Positions 7,987 to 17,025 of a DNA stretch of 64,000 nucleotides are shown piece by piece. Each line of letters opens with the position of its first letter. Positions within the stretch are counted from its first letter, which is position 1. The notes under the pieces are model-generated. The model was not told where the DNA came from, made no database searches, and saw nothing but the letters and a program-made list of their open reading frames with translations. The translations under genes were made by a program, and so were the position numbers. Source of the DNA: JABMQB01 sp964408795 (GTDB lineage: Bacteria > Bacteroidota > Bacteroidia > Bacteroidales > Prolixibacteraceae); contig CAYPAW010000060.1 of the NCBI GenBank assembly GCA_964408795.1, forward strand, positions 38,926-102,925, written 5' to 3'.

Positions 7987-10545
7987 ATGTTAAAACGATT
8001 TTTACTTTTGAGTGTATTGGCCGCGGTGCTGATACAGGGATCCGGTTTTGCGCAGTACAAACCGGTAACCAAAGCCAACTATCGCCTGGCAGAACGTTTT
8101 TCACCGGAAAAAATTGAGCGAATGGTCTTCAGCACTTCGGTTCGTCCGAACTGGCTGGAAACAGGCGATGCATTCTGGTATGAGCACAAAACAACGGAAG
8201 GTACGTTTTTTTATCGGGTAGACCTCGATAAAAAAACCAAAACACCCCTTTTTGATAACCATGAAATGGCAGCCATGCTGACACAAATCACCAAAGATCC
8301 GTATGACTGGCAGCATTTGCCACCTATCCATCCCAAATTTAAAAAGAACGATACGGTTTTTCAGTTTGATGTAACCAGCTCACAAGAGGAAGAACAAAAA
8401 GAAGCGGAAGAAGAGATGGAGAGAGATACGACAAAAACCGGAGATAAAGCGAAAGATGCCAAAAAAGAGAAACCCGAAAAGAAGGTGTTTCACCTGGAAT
8501 ACAACCTGCAGACAGGAGAACTGTATGAGCAGGAAGACTGGAAAGAGAAGAAAGACCATCCCGGGTGGGCTTCTATGTCGCCCGACAGTTCGTATGTTGT
8601 CTTTGCACGCGATTACAATCTTTACTGGATGGATAAAGAAAATTTCCTGAAAGCCCTCGAAGAAGAAGAGGACGAACCCGATACTACCATTGTGGAACAT
8701 CAGCTGACAACAGCCGGCGAAAAGGATTATGCGTTTGGCGGGGGATATACACCCAAAGAAAACGACGATGAGGAAACCATAAAAAAGGAAAGCCGGAAAA
8801 GACAAAGAGCGTTCATTTACTGGTCACCCGATTCGAAAAAATTTGCTCTTACACGCGATGATAGCCGCCATGTGAAGGCCCTCTGGGTGATCAATGTGAT
8901 GAATCAGCCACGTCCCGATCTGGAAACCTATAAATACCAGATGCCCGGCGAAAAGGAAGCTCCCCAGGAAGAACTGTGGATTTTTGATATGGGAAAAAAG
9001 AAGGGGAAAAAGATCGATGTTTCTGCTTTTGCCGACCAAACCCTGTCCATAGCCAGAAGAAATTATACCCACAAAGAACAAATCAAAGCGTATGTTCCCA
9101 ATCAGTGGCTCTCGGATGCTTCTGAAAAATTATATTTTATGCGTACCAACCGCGATCTGCATAAAATTGACGTTTGCGTAGCGAATACCGAAACCGGAGA
9201 AGTAAAAACGCTCATCGAGGAAAGGTTGAATACCTATGTGGAAATTCAGAATCCTGTAATGCTGAACAATGAAAAAGAGATGATTCACTGGTCGGAACGC
9301 GACGGATGGGCGCATTTTTACCTGTATGATACGGAAGGAAACCTGAAAAACCGCCTTACCGAAGGACCCTGGCATTGCAATCAGGTAATTAAGGTGGATG
9401 AGAAAAACAGAGTTCTCTATTTTACAGCCAATGGCCGTGAAGAAGATGAGAATCCTTATTACGAACATTTGTATAAAGTCAACCTCGACGGATCGGGATT
9501 AAAACTCCTGAATCCGGGGAATTTCACCCACGGTGTCGTGATGAGTGACTCATACCGTTTTTTTGTGAATAATTATTCCCGGGTGAATACCGTTCCGAAA
9601 ACGGAGATCAGAGACAACGAAGGACGATTGGTACTGGAGCTGGAGACGGCCGATCTGACGAACCTCTTAGCTGCCGGTTACAAGTTTCCGGAACCGTTCA
9701 AAGCCAAAGCGGCCGATGGGATTACGGATCTCTACGGGGTAATGTATAAACCCTTTGATTTTGATTCAACCCACCTTTACCCCATACTGGAATATGTCTA
9801 TCCCGGGCCACAGACGGAATCGGTGAATACAGCTTTCTCGGCCCGTATGGATCGTACAGACCGGTTTGCCCAACTGGGGTTTATCATCATCAGCCTGGGA
9901 AACCGCGGAGGCCATCCAAGCCGCTCCAAATGGTACCATAACTACGGCTACAACGACTTGCGTGATTACGGTCTGGCCGATAAAAAATATGTGGTGGAAC
10001 AACTGGCTGACCGCCACAAATTTATCGATATTGAGAAGGTAGGTATCTCCGGCCACTCAGGGGGCGGTTTCATGTCAACAGCAGCCTTGCTCCAATACCC
10101 CGATTTTTATAAAGCTGCTGTCTCATCGGCAGGAAACCACGAAAACAATATCTACAACCGGTGGTGGAGCGAAAAACACCATGGCGTGAAAGAAGAGATC
10201 GACGATCAGGGAGAATCAAAATTTATCTATGATATTGAAAAAAATTCCGAGCTGGCAAAAAACCTCAGAGGACACCTCCTGTTGGTAACCGGCGATATGG
10301 ATAACAATGTCCACCCGGGGAATACCTACCGGATGGCCAATGCACTGATCAAAGCCAAAAAAAGATTCGATTTTTTTATCATGCCGGGACAACGCCACGG
10401 TTTTGGCGATCATACCGAATACTTCTTCTGGCTGAAAGCCGATTATTTCTGTAAACACCTGATCGGTGATTATTCGATCAGCACCGATATTTTTGAAATG
10501 CGGCGGGAACATAAAATGACACCCAGCAAAAAACGGGCAGAATAA
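7987..10545 (+). CDS. Exported S9 family (DPP-IV-like) serine peptidase
   Basis: An 852-residue periplasmic peptidase with a signal peptide (residues 1-22, ending GSGFAQ), a beta-propeller domain (about 60-560) with a DPP-IV-type N-part, and a C-terminal alpha/beta hydrolase domain. The nucleophile serine sits in GISGHSGGGFMS; the acid is in TGDMDNNVHPGN and the base in GQRHGFGDH. It probably removes dipeptides from oligopeptides in the periplasm. A highly charged low-complexity insertion (about residues 130-170, rich in E and K) interrupts the propeller. A shrunken relative of this family lies at 24616-25080. Confidence 0.92.
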   Translation: MLKRFLLLSVLAAVLIQGSGFAQYKPVTKANYRLAERFSPEKIERMVFSTSVRPNWLETGDAFWYEHKTTEGTFFYRVDLDKKTKTPLFDNHEMAAMLTQITKDPYDWQHLPPIHPKFKKNDTVFQFDVTSSQEEEQKEAEEEMERDTTKTGDKAKDAKKEKPEKKVFHLEYNLQTGELYEQEDWKEKKDHPGWASMSPDSSYVVFARDYNLYWMDKENFLKALEEEEDEPDTTIVEHQLTTAGEKDYAFGGGYTPKENDDEETIKKESRKRQRAFIYWSPDSKKFALTRDDSRHVKALWVINVMNQPRPDLETYKYQMPGEKEAPQEELWIFDMGKKKGKKIDVSAFADQTLSIARRNYTHKEQIKAYVPNQWLSDASEKLYFMRTNRDLHKIDVCVANTETGEVKTLIEERLNTYVEIQNPVMLNNEKEMIHWSERDGWAHFYLYDTEGNLKNRLTEGPWHCNQVIKVDEKNRVLYFTANGREEDENPYYEHLYKVNLDGSGLKLLNPGNFTHGVVMSDSYRFFVNNYSRVNTVPKTEIRDNEGRLVLELETADLTNLLAAGYKFPEPFKAKAADGITDLYGVMYKPFDFDSTHLYPILEYVYPGPQTESVNTAFSARMDRTDRFAQLGFIIISLGNRGGHPSRSKWYHNYGYNDLRDYGLADKKYVVEQLADRHKFIDIEKVGISGHSGGGFMSTAALLQYPDFYKAAVSSAGNHENNIYNRWWSEKHHGVKEEIDDQGESKFIYDIEKNSELAKNLRGHLLLVTGDMDNNVHPGNTYRMANALIKAKKRFDFFIMPGQRHGFGDHTEYFFWLKADYFCKHLIGDYSISTDIFEMRREHKMTPSKKRAE

Positions 10546-10702
10546 AAGAGGCGGTCTGAAAAAATAAATTTTACCGCGAAGGACGCAACGTGTAGGCAAA
10601 AGACATTACGTATTTTCTTTTTATGAGAATTCTTCTGCAGACTTAGCGCATTTCTGGCGAACCTTGGGGCTTCTGAAGATAACTTTTCAGATAATATTTT
10701 GG
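10546..10702. other. Intergenic stretch resembling a degenerate dispersed repeat
   Basis: Between the convergent peptidase and pcm genes the DNA reads, on the minus strand, in the style CTTTGCGTCC...CGCGGTAAA and GCGCTAAGTCTGCAG, like the non-coding CGC/AAG-rich dispersed repeats found in many bacterial genomes. No ORF is supported. The resemblance is from memory and weak. Confidence 0.25.
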
Positions 10703-11443
10703 CTAATAGCTTTGGCCATCCTCGTTGATCATGGGAACAAACCGTACCGGGAGAACCTTTTCCTGTGTTAACCGGCCTTTTTGCTTGCGTATAAGGACCA
10801 GGCTCTGGGCGAATTTTCTTCCAACAGGAATGATGAATCTTCCTCCTTCGGCAAGCTGAGCTACCAAAGGCTTCGGTACCTGGGTGGGAGAACAAGTGAC
10901 AATGATGGCATCAAAGGGTGCATGTTCAGGCCAGCCCTGATAACCATCACCCTGTTTAACGTAGATGTTGTGGTATCCGAGATCCCGGAAAAGATCTTTG
11001 GCATCCTCTACAAGGGTTTCAAAGATCTCAATGGTGTACACCGTATCGCAAAGTTGTGCCAGGATCGCTGCCTGATAACCTGAACCGGTACCCACTTCCA
11101 ACACTTTATTCTCTTGTTTAAGATCAAGTTGTTCGGTCATGAAAGCCACTACGTAGGGTTGTGAAATGGTCTGATTTTCTTTTATGGGGAGAGGCTGATC
11201 ACTGTAGGCAAGCATCTGATATTCAGGAAGAACAAAACGATGACGCTCAACAGTCCGGAAAGCATGCAACACTCGTCTGTTGGTTATCCCCCGTGCCTCT
11301 AACTGCCGGGTCACCATCTTCTCCCGAAGATGGGTATAATCCTGCGTCTGGTTGATGGGATTTTTTTTAACCTTTTCCGGAGCAGACTGAAATGAAAGGA
11401 AGAGAGAGAGCAGCATGAGCAAAATAAATTGGTAGTAATTCAT
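10703..11443 (-). CDS. pcm: Exported protein-L-isoaspartate O-methyltransferase
   Basis: Methylates isoaspartyl residues in damaged proteins using S-adenosylmethionine, starting their repair. The SAM-binding motif I is VLEVGTGSGYQAAILA, preceded by the substrate block RHRFVLPEYQMLAYSDQPLPIKENQTISQPYVVAFM and followed by GWPEHAPFDAIIVTCS. Unusually for a SAM enzyme it begins with a hydrophobic signal-like segment (NYYQFILLMLLSLFLSFQS), so export to the periplasm is predicted. ATG 11443 is preferred over the TTG at 11452. It is convergent with the S9 peptidase gene. Confidence 0.9.
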   Translation of the reverse strand: MNYYQFILLMLLSLFLSFQSAPEKVKKNPINQTQDYTHLREKMVTRQLEARGITNRRVLHAFRTVERHRFVLPEYQMLAYSDQPLPIKENQTISQPYVVAFMTEQLDLKQENKVLEVGTGSGYQAAILAQLCDTVYTIEIFETLVEDAKDLFRDLGYHNIYVKQGDGYQGWPEHAPFDAIIVTCSPTQVPKPLVAQLAEGGRFIIPVGRKFAQSLVLIRKQKGRLTQEKVLPVRFVPMINEDGQSY

Positions 11444-11585
11444 AAGGTACAAAAATAATAACGCAATAATTATACGAAAGTAGAACCGAAGGGTTCTGAA
11501 AAAAAAAGATTCAGGGAGAACAATGCAACCGGAAATCCCGGATAACTTCTCAGGAAACAGATGCCTGAAAATGAATTAAACTTCC

Positions 11586-11593
11586 TATGTTTG
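11586..11593 (+). promoter_or_regulatory. Candidate -7 element for the PAP2 gene
   Basis: TATGTTTG matches TAnnTTTG, 28 bp before the ATG at 11621. No clear TTG is found at the expected -33 distance, so support is limited. Confidence 0.35.
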
Positions 11594-11620
11594 TAACGAA
11601 TAGAATGACCGTTAGGATAT

Positions 11621-12334
11621 ATGAAGGGGAAAGCCGTGTTTTTGATATTTCTGATGATCTCCTGGTTTGGACTGAAAGCTTCGGATAAAGACAGTCTACA
11701 GGTGGAGACTGTTCAGGAGAAGCCATTTCTGAAAAAACAGATCCTGCCGGTCAGCCTGATAACAGCGGGTTCATTGATGCAAATTGGTTCGGTAAAATAC
11801 GACATCCAGGATTTTTTTCCCGCTACGGATTGCTCCCTGGATGATTATTTCCGGTTTGCACCCATAGCACAGATGTATGTTTACGATCTGCTGGGGTTCC
11901 GGCATGCGAACACGGTTTTTGATCAGTCGAAATATTTGTTTTTTTCGCAGTTTGTGTCATCTGTTGTGGTATATTCGCTAAAATTACTAACGGACATTCC
12001 GCCGCCTGAAGGAACAGGATTTTCTTTCCCTTCGGGGCATACGGCTGTTGCATTTACCGGGGCTACCGTATTGTTTCATGAGTTTAAAACCACCGACCCT
12101 ATACTGGCTTACAGTGGATTTGTTTTTGCCACAGCGACCGGTTTGTTGCGGTTAACCAATAACAACCATTGGGTATCCGATGTGCTGGTGGGTGCTGGCA
12201 TCGGAATCCTATCAGCCAACCTGGTATATCATTTCAAGCCCCTAAAGAACTGGCATCCTTTCAGAAGCAACCGGGACATCACCCTCACCCCGGGCCTGAG
12301 CCCCCAAGTGTTCAGTCTGGTATGCAGGTTTTAA
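11621..12334 (+). CDS. PAP2 superfamily membrane-associated phosphatase
   Basis: A 237-residue envelope protein with an N-terminal signal/anchor segment (residues 1-20) and several hydrophobic helices. PAP2 motif 2 is FSFPSGHTAVAF and motif 3 is RLTNNNHWVSDVLVGAGIG, giving both catalytic histidines. Motif 1 (KxxxxxxRP) appears degenerate: the expected site reads KLLTDIPPPEG, with no Arg-Pro. Members dephosphorylate lipid phosphates such as undecaprenyl diphosphate or lipid A. The altered motif 1 leaves substrate and activity uncertain. Confidence 0.82.
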   Translation: MKGKAVFLIFLMISWFGLKASDKDSLQVETVQEKPFLKKQILPVSLITAGSLMQIGSVKYDIQDFFPATDCSLDDYFRFAPIAQMYVYDLLGFRHANTVFDQSKYLFFSQFVSSVVVYSLKLLTDIPPPEGTGFSFPSGHTAVAFTGATVLFHEFKTTDPILAYSGFVFATATGLLRLTNNNHWVSDVLVGAGIGILSANLVYHFKPLKNWHPFRSNRDITLTPGLSPQVFSLVCRF

Positions 12335-12423
12335 TGTGCTTCGCAGTTGTTTTGGTAAACTCAGGGAGAGGAACAAAAGAGTTGCAATGCAGATGTATTT
12401 TAATCAATATAATTCACCGATCC

Positions 12424-12455
12424 CAATAGCTGTCGGGATGCTACGGGGTTCGTCA
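12424..12455 (+). repeat. Possible partial copy of the ATCGGGAT palindromic repeat
   Basis: The segment CCAATAGCTGTCGGGATG resembles the core CCGATAGCTATCGGGATG found near 19571, and the following CGGGGTTCGT also occurs beside the copy near 40240. It lies in the 267-bp gap after the PAP2 gene, which holds no other feature. Too short and diverged to be certain. Confidence 0.3.
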
Positions 12456-12601
12456 ACATTACGGATTGTCTTTATTCCCTTAAGGATTTTGCCCGGGGAT
12501 CGTTTATAAGCAATGATTCTCCATTTTTTTTAGATTTTACCTATTTTGCAGTTGTGTTTTGTAGCAGGATGTTATTCTGATTCCGTAGTTAAATACAAAA
12601 G

Positions 12602-13330
12602 ATGGACTATACATTTTATGCGGCAGATTTACGTATTTTTATACCGGTAGTCACAGGGTTGACAGGCTTTATTCTTTTTTGGTTTACCCAAAAATCGGAG
12701 AAGCTGAAAAAGCGATCGATTGATCGTCTGGGGCCGGATAAGGGTTTGACCCGTTTTATGGATTCAACCCGTTACCTGGGTGGATGTACCATTGGCCTGC
12801 TTCCTTTGGCCGTCTATCTGGTTTTTTTCCCGGAAACGGCGCTTTCCGAGGTGGGATTAACGTTCTACCGGGACACCTTGCCGGAAACCCTGTTGTGGAT
12901 TGCCGGATTGGGTGTGGTCGTCGTTTTTTTGGCCTGGTACAGTGCCCGGACACCGGTAAGTCTGATCCAATATCCTGAGATACGAGCTCGTGAATGGAGC
13001 AGAAGAATGATTGCTTCAAACCTGGTATCATGGGCCTTCTACCTTCTGGGATATGAATTGTTTTTCCGGGGTGTTCTGTTATTCCCGTTGGTTCAGGAAA
13101 TCGGTTTATGGCCGGCTATTGTCGTAAATATCGGAATTTACTCGGCAACTCATATTCCCAAAGGATTACGTGAAACCATCGGAGCGATTCCGCTGTCCAT
13201 TGTTTTATGCCTGGTAAGCATTTCTACCGGTACAATATGGATCGCTTTTTTCGTGCATCTTGCCATGGCTTGGACCCACTCATTAACGGCTTTGAAACAC
13301 CATCCGGACAGGAAAATTGTCCGTCAATGA
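12602..13330 (+). CDS. CPBP family membrane protein (CAAX-protease-like)
   Basis: A 242-residue protein with about six predicted membrane helices. Motif 1 reads GYELFFRG, motif 2 IYSATHIPKG and motif 3 FVHLAMAWTHS, matching the EExxxR, FxxxH and HxxxN-like motifs of CPBP/Rce1 intramembrane peptidases. The first glutamate of EExxxR, thought to be catalytic in Rce1-type enzymes, is tyrosine here. It may therefore be a non-canonical or inactive member. It stands alone between gaps of 267 and 168 bp. Confidence 0.78.
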   Translation: MDYTFYAADLRIFIPVVTGLTGFILFWFTQKSEKLKKRSIDRLGPDKGLTRFMDSTRYLGGCTIGLLPLAVYLVFFPETALSEVGLTFYRDTLPETLLWIAGLGVVVVFLAWYSARTPVSLIQYPEIRAREWSRRMIASNLVSWAFYLLGYELFFRGVLLFPLVQEIGLWPAIVVNIGIYSATHIPKGLRETIGAIPLSIVLCLVSISTGTIWIAFFVHLAMAWTHSLTALKHHPDRKIVRQ

Positions 13331-13498
13331 TCGACGATGTATCCTGTTGACTCACTATTTAATAAGGGGGTAAGAAGAAGACAGACCGGAAATAAAAAAA
13401 ACCATTGTTCAACTTATCCTGATAAGAATTTTTACCTTATCTTCCTTCTCTATTCATGAAGAGAGATAGGGAGGACAATAAATTAGCCATATAATACC

Positions 13499-14485
13499 AT
13501 GAAGATAATGGTCACCGGTTCTACCGGAAGCATCGGCGCGCATCTGGTTAAAAGCTTATCGGAGCAAGGTCACACCGTTCATGTTCTTGTTCGCTCCCTG
13601 GAGAAAACAAAAAATCTGAAGGGAAAAAATGTCATTCCTTTCAAGGGGGACATAACCGATAAAAAATCGGTTGATGAAGCGATCAGGGAGTGCCGGCAGG
13701 TTTATCATCTGGCTGCTTTCGCCAAGGTATGGGCTAAAGATGCCGGGATATATTACAGGGTGAATGTCAAAGGAACAGAAAATGTGTTGCAATCAGCCGT
13801 TCAGAATAAGGTTGAAAAGGTTGTTGTCACAAGCACGGCCGGTGTTTACGGTCCGTCGCTTTCTTCAATTGTTACGGAACAGAAAATTCGGGAGATTGAT
13901 TTTTTTACGGAATATGAAGGTTCCAAGGCACTGGCTGAATCCCGGATAAAGGATTATGGTTTTTTGCATGGATTACAGGTAGTGATTGTATCTCCAACCC
14001 GGGTGTATGGTCCCTTTGTGTTTGGTGAGCCTTCGGCAGCGACCCTCCTGATTCATAAATTTGTGAACCAGGGATGGCGGATACTGCCCGGTACCGGCAA
14101 CGAAACCGGCAACTATGCCTTTATGGACGATGTCGTGGAAGGGCACCTCCTGGCTATGGAAAAAGGGAAGTCCGGAGAAACCTATATCCTTGGGGGCGTA
14201 AACTGCTCTTACAGCGAATTTTTCCGGGTCCTGGGAAGGGTGTCCGGTATAAGAAGAAGAATGATCAAAGTGCCCCTATGGGTTCAAATGGGGATTGCCC
14301 GAATCCAGCTTTTCCTGGCTCTTGGTTTTGGTAGAGAGCCCACCATCATACCCAAATGGATCGCCAAAGGGAAATACAACTGGGAAGTATCCTCTGAAAA
14401 AGCTGTTCGGGAACTGGGATACCGGATAACATCCCTGGAAGAAGGGCTGGAGAAAACCATGGATTATATTCGACATGTAAAATAA
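13499..14485 (+). CDS. NAD-dependent epimerase/dehydratase (extended SDR)
   Basis: A cytosolic oxidoreductase of the extended SDR group, 328 residues. The N-terminal NAD(P) motif is VTGSTGSIGAHLVKSL, the conserved acidic block is FKGDITD, and the catalytic tyrosine and lysine are in TEYEGSKALAE; PTRVYGPF is the usual central block. It resembles dihydroflavonol-4-reductase-like proteins of unknown substrate. ATG 13499 begins directly at the fold. No operon partner is visible. Confidence 0.85.
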   Translation: MKIMVTGSTGSIGAHLVKSLSEQGHTVHVLVRSLEKTKNLKGKNVIPFKGDITDKKSVDEAIRECRQVYHLAAFAKVWAKDAGIYYRVNVKGTENVLQSAVQNKVEKVVVTSTAGVYGPSLSSIVTEQKIREIDFFTEYEGSKALAESRIKDYGFLHGLQVVIVSPTRVYGPFVFGEPSAATLLIHKFVNQGWRILPGTGNETGNYAFMDDVVEGHLLAMEKGKSGETYILGGVNCSYSEFFRVLGRVSGIRRRMIKVPLWVQMGIARIQLFLALGFGREPTIIPKWIAKGKYNWEVSSEKAVRELGYRITSLEEGLEKTMDYIRHVK

Positions 14486-14827
14486 TCCATGCCATCGGGA
14501 TGCTTTTGTCTCAATATACAGAGATTCTTTTCGGTTCCGGAACTTTCTTCAGCCCCGTAAACGATGGCAAGTAACCGCATGAATGATCGTGTAAGAGGTA
14601 ATTCCACGATTCTCCTGATCGAATATAAATAGGTTACAACGCAAACCCAATGCATACCTTGTGAGCGCTGGCACGTTGGGGGTTCGTGCACAGAAGGCCT
14701 GGGAAACAGAATCGGTAACGGACACAAAATGCCAAAATTCAGTTTCTGAAAAACAACCATGGAGCCTGTATTCCGTATAAGTTTTCAAATCACTGGACGG
14801 ATATCTGACAAACCTAAATTGAACCCA
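14486..14827. other. Intergenic region, no supported feature
   Basis: About 340 bp between the SDR gene and the next exported protein. Open frames on both strands lack any recognisable domain or start context. I see no tRNA-like fold or terminator. Confidence 0.4.
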
Positions 14828-16009
14828 ATGAAAAAGCTGAAGTACTTCTTTTTTGCTTTTTTACTCTTTCAAACAGTCACCGGACTGTCCCAAACATGGG
14901 AGGTCACGTGGGGAAAAGATTTTACTAAAAATAGGGCGTCATTTTTTGTGGATGGCCTGTCGGATACCAACGGAGGATATACGTTGTTAGGAATGGCCGG
15001 CAACGGGGTGTCTGATTTCTGGCTGGTCAGAATGGCTGAATCCGGGGATACTCTATGGAACCGGTTCTATCGGGTTTCTCATCCGGTAATCCCCCATTGC
15101 CTGGTTCAGACTTCAGATCAAGGATATTTAATGACAGGGGCTGTGCAGGTTGAAGATGCAAAACAGGAGATTCTGCTGGTCCGGACTGATCGCGATGGAG
15201 AGGAAGTGTGGAGAAAAACTCCGGAGGAAGCGATATCCTGTTCCGGGGGGGAAGTGGTTTTATTAGAAAACGGGGATTTTGTGTTGGCCGGAACGAAAAT
15301 GGAAAATCCGCAATCCGGAAAGTTGTGGCTGATACGAATCAATTCCGCAGGAGAAACCATCTGGAGTAAAACCTATGAAGGAGATCAACCAGTTACCCAT
15401 AAAGCCCTTGCGTTGTTACCCGACGGAAGTATCACCGTGGCAGCCCAGGTGGTTGAAACAAATAAATACAATTCAGATATCTGGGTTCTGCGAATTGACC
15501 CGGAAGGAGAGGAAATCTGGTCAACACGGATTCCCAGTCCCAAAGCAAGAGCCTGGCCTGAATGCATTTGCTGTTCTGGAGATAACCATTTAGTGGTGGT
15601 GGGTTGGTATGGAACCTCATTCAACGACATTAACGGTGAAAATCCCATCGTTGATTACGATCTTTGGATGGGTAAACTCAATCCGGAGGGGCAACTGGTA
15701 TGGTCAAAAAATATCGATAGCGAAGGCTCGGAAGGCGGAAACAACATAACTGGGAGACCGGACGGAAGTTTTCTGATCGCTGGGAAAAAAGAGACTTCTT
15801 TTACCGGGAATATAGGGCCCTGGTTAATCCATGTGGATGCCAACGGCAATATTCTGGATGAAGATCTGATAAAGTTTCACTACCATAACGATCAGGCAAC
15901 GAAAATTTTCACAACTCCTGATGGTGGATTTGTCGTTCTGGGACCGGGAGAACAACCGGAAAAGAATGAACGAGCCTTTGCCTGGATTAGAAAATACAAG
16001 GCCCAATAG
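14828..16009 (+). CDS. Secreted repeat protein, beta-propeller-like
   Basis: A 393-residue exported protein with a clear signal peptide (MKKLKYFFFAFLLFQTVTGLSQ). ATG 14828 is chosen because it begins this peptide; the open frame further upstream has no support. The mature part is built of about six units of 45-60 residues with the pattern D-x-x-G-E-x-x-W-x-x-x-Y followed by a strand and G-x-x-x-A-G, for example SGDTLWNRFY, DGEEVWRKT, AGETIWSKTY, EGEEIWSTRI and EGQLVWSKNI. This suggests a beta-propeller of the delta-60/PQQ-like type. No type IX sorting domain is seen. Function unknown. Confidence 0.75.
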   Translation: MKKLKYFFFAFLLFQTVTGLSQTWEVTWGKDFTKNRASFFVDGLSDTNGGYTLLGMAGNGVSDFWLVRMAESGDTLWNRFYRVSHPVIPHCLVQTSDQGYLMTGAVQVEDAKQEILLVRTDRDGEEVWRKTPEEAISCSGGEVVLLENGDFVLAGTKMENPQSGKLWLIRINSAGETIWSKTYEGDQPVTHKALALLPDGSITVAAQVVETNKYNSDIWVLRIDPEGEEIWSTRIPSPKARAWPECICCSGDNHLVVVGWYGTSFNDINGENPIVDYDLWMGKLNPEGQLVWSKNIDSEGSEGGNNITGRPDGSFLIAGKKETSFTGNIGPWLIHVDANGNILDEDLIKFHYHNDQATKIFTTPDGGFVVLGPGEQPEKNERAFAWIRKYKAQ

Positions 16010-16195
16010 AAAAAACCCCTCATCCATTGTGTTTTTTTTCGTACCTTTCAGCCCATGCAGTGCAAGGTAAAAAAATGCTACACCAACCTTTACCATCATT
16101 TCGGAAAAGGCCTTTTCGAATGTTGGATATACTGATTCCGTCTCCTCTTGTTATGTTTAAAAGTCTGGTTAAACCATTGATCCTTTGTTTTTGGT

Positions 16196-16990
16196 ATGGG
16201 AATTGTGTTCAACATACAGCGTTTTTCTGTTCAGGATGGCCCCGGAATCCGTACTACCGTTTTTCTGAAGGGATGTCCTTTGTCCTGCTGCTGGTGCCAT
16301 AATCCGGAAGGCATTGATCCGAAGCCCCAAGGAATGGTGAGGAAAGAAACACTGAGAGGCCGTGTATTTGAAGAAAAAGAGGAGGTAGGCAAGGAAATGG
16401 AGGTTGAGGAGGTATTGTCCTTTTTGCATCGGGAGAGAGTGGTCATGGAAGAATCCGGGGGAGGGGTTACCTTTTCCGGAGGAGAGCCTTTGATGCAACC
16501 TGATTTTTTAAGGGAACTTCTGAAAGCAGCAACAAATGAAGGATTTCATACTGCTGTGGATACCTCGGGCTTTGCTCCCGCCGAACACCTCGAACAGATT
16601 CTCCCTTTTACCAACCTTTTCCTCTATGACCTCAAAGGAATGGATGACCGGATCCATAAACAGTATACCGGGGTTTCCAACCGGGTGATCCTTGAGAATC
16701 TGAAGTTTCTCTCAAAGGGAGGAAGCAGGATTCGGATCCGGATTCCCCTGCTACGGGGAATCAACAATGGCGAAAAAAATATCAATGAAACCATACTCTT
16801 CTTGAAATCGTTGTACCAGATTGAACAGATTGACCTGTTGCCTTATCATCCAGCAGGGAAAAGCAAATACCAGCGGTTGGGAATAAAATACCGTATGCCG
16901 GAACAGGAAACACTGACTGAAAATGAAATGGAAGATATAAAACGTATTTTTGAAAGTGCCGGCTTCAAAGTGAAAATCGGCGGTTCATAA
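16196..16990 (+). CDS. Glycyl radical enzyme activase (radical SAM)
   Basis: Installs the glycyl radical in its partner enzyme using a [4Fe-4S] cluster and SAM. The cluster motif CPLSCCWC (Cys27, Cys31, Cys34) follows NIQRFSVQDGPGIRTTVFLKG, and VTFSGGEPLMQPDF and DTSGFAP are further family blocks. At 264 residues it lacks the ferredoxin-like insert with two extra [4Fe-4S] motifs found after the radical SAM loop in many non-PFL activases. It sits 35 bp upstream of the glycyl radical enzyme gene and is surely its activator. Confidence 0.93.
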   Translation: MGIVFNIQRFSVQDGPGIRTTVFLKGCPLSCCWCHNPEGIDPKPQGMVRKETLRGRVFEEKEEVGKEMEVEEVLSFLHRERVVMEESGGGVTFSGGEPLMQPDFLRELLKAATNEGFHTAVDTSGFAPAEHLEQILPFTNLFLYDLKGMDDRIHKQYTGVSNRVILENLKFLSKGGSRIRIRIPLLRGINNGEKNINETILFLKSLYQIEQIDLLPYHPAGKSKYQRLGIKYRMPEQETLTENEMEDIKRIFESAGFKVKIGGS

Positions 16991-17025
16991 CTCAAAACAA
17001 TGAATGTTCAACGCAATACTGTCTC

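Noticed and set aside
14464..14788. Minus-strand frames in the gap after the epimerase gene
   Set aside because: Overlap flanking genes, no recognisable motif.
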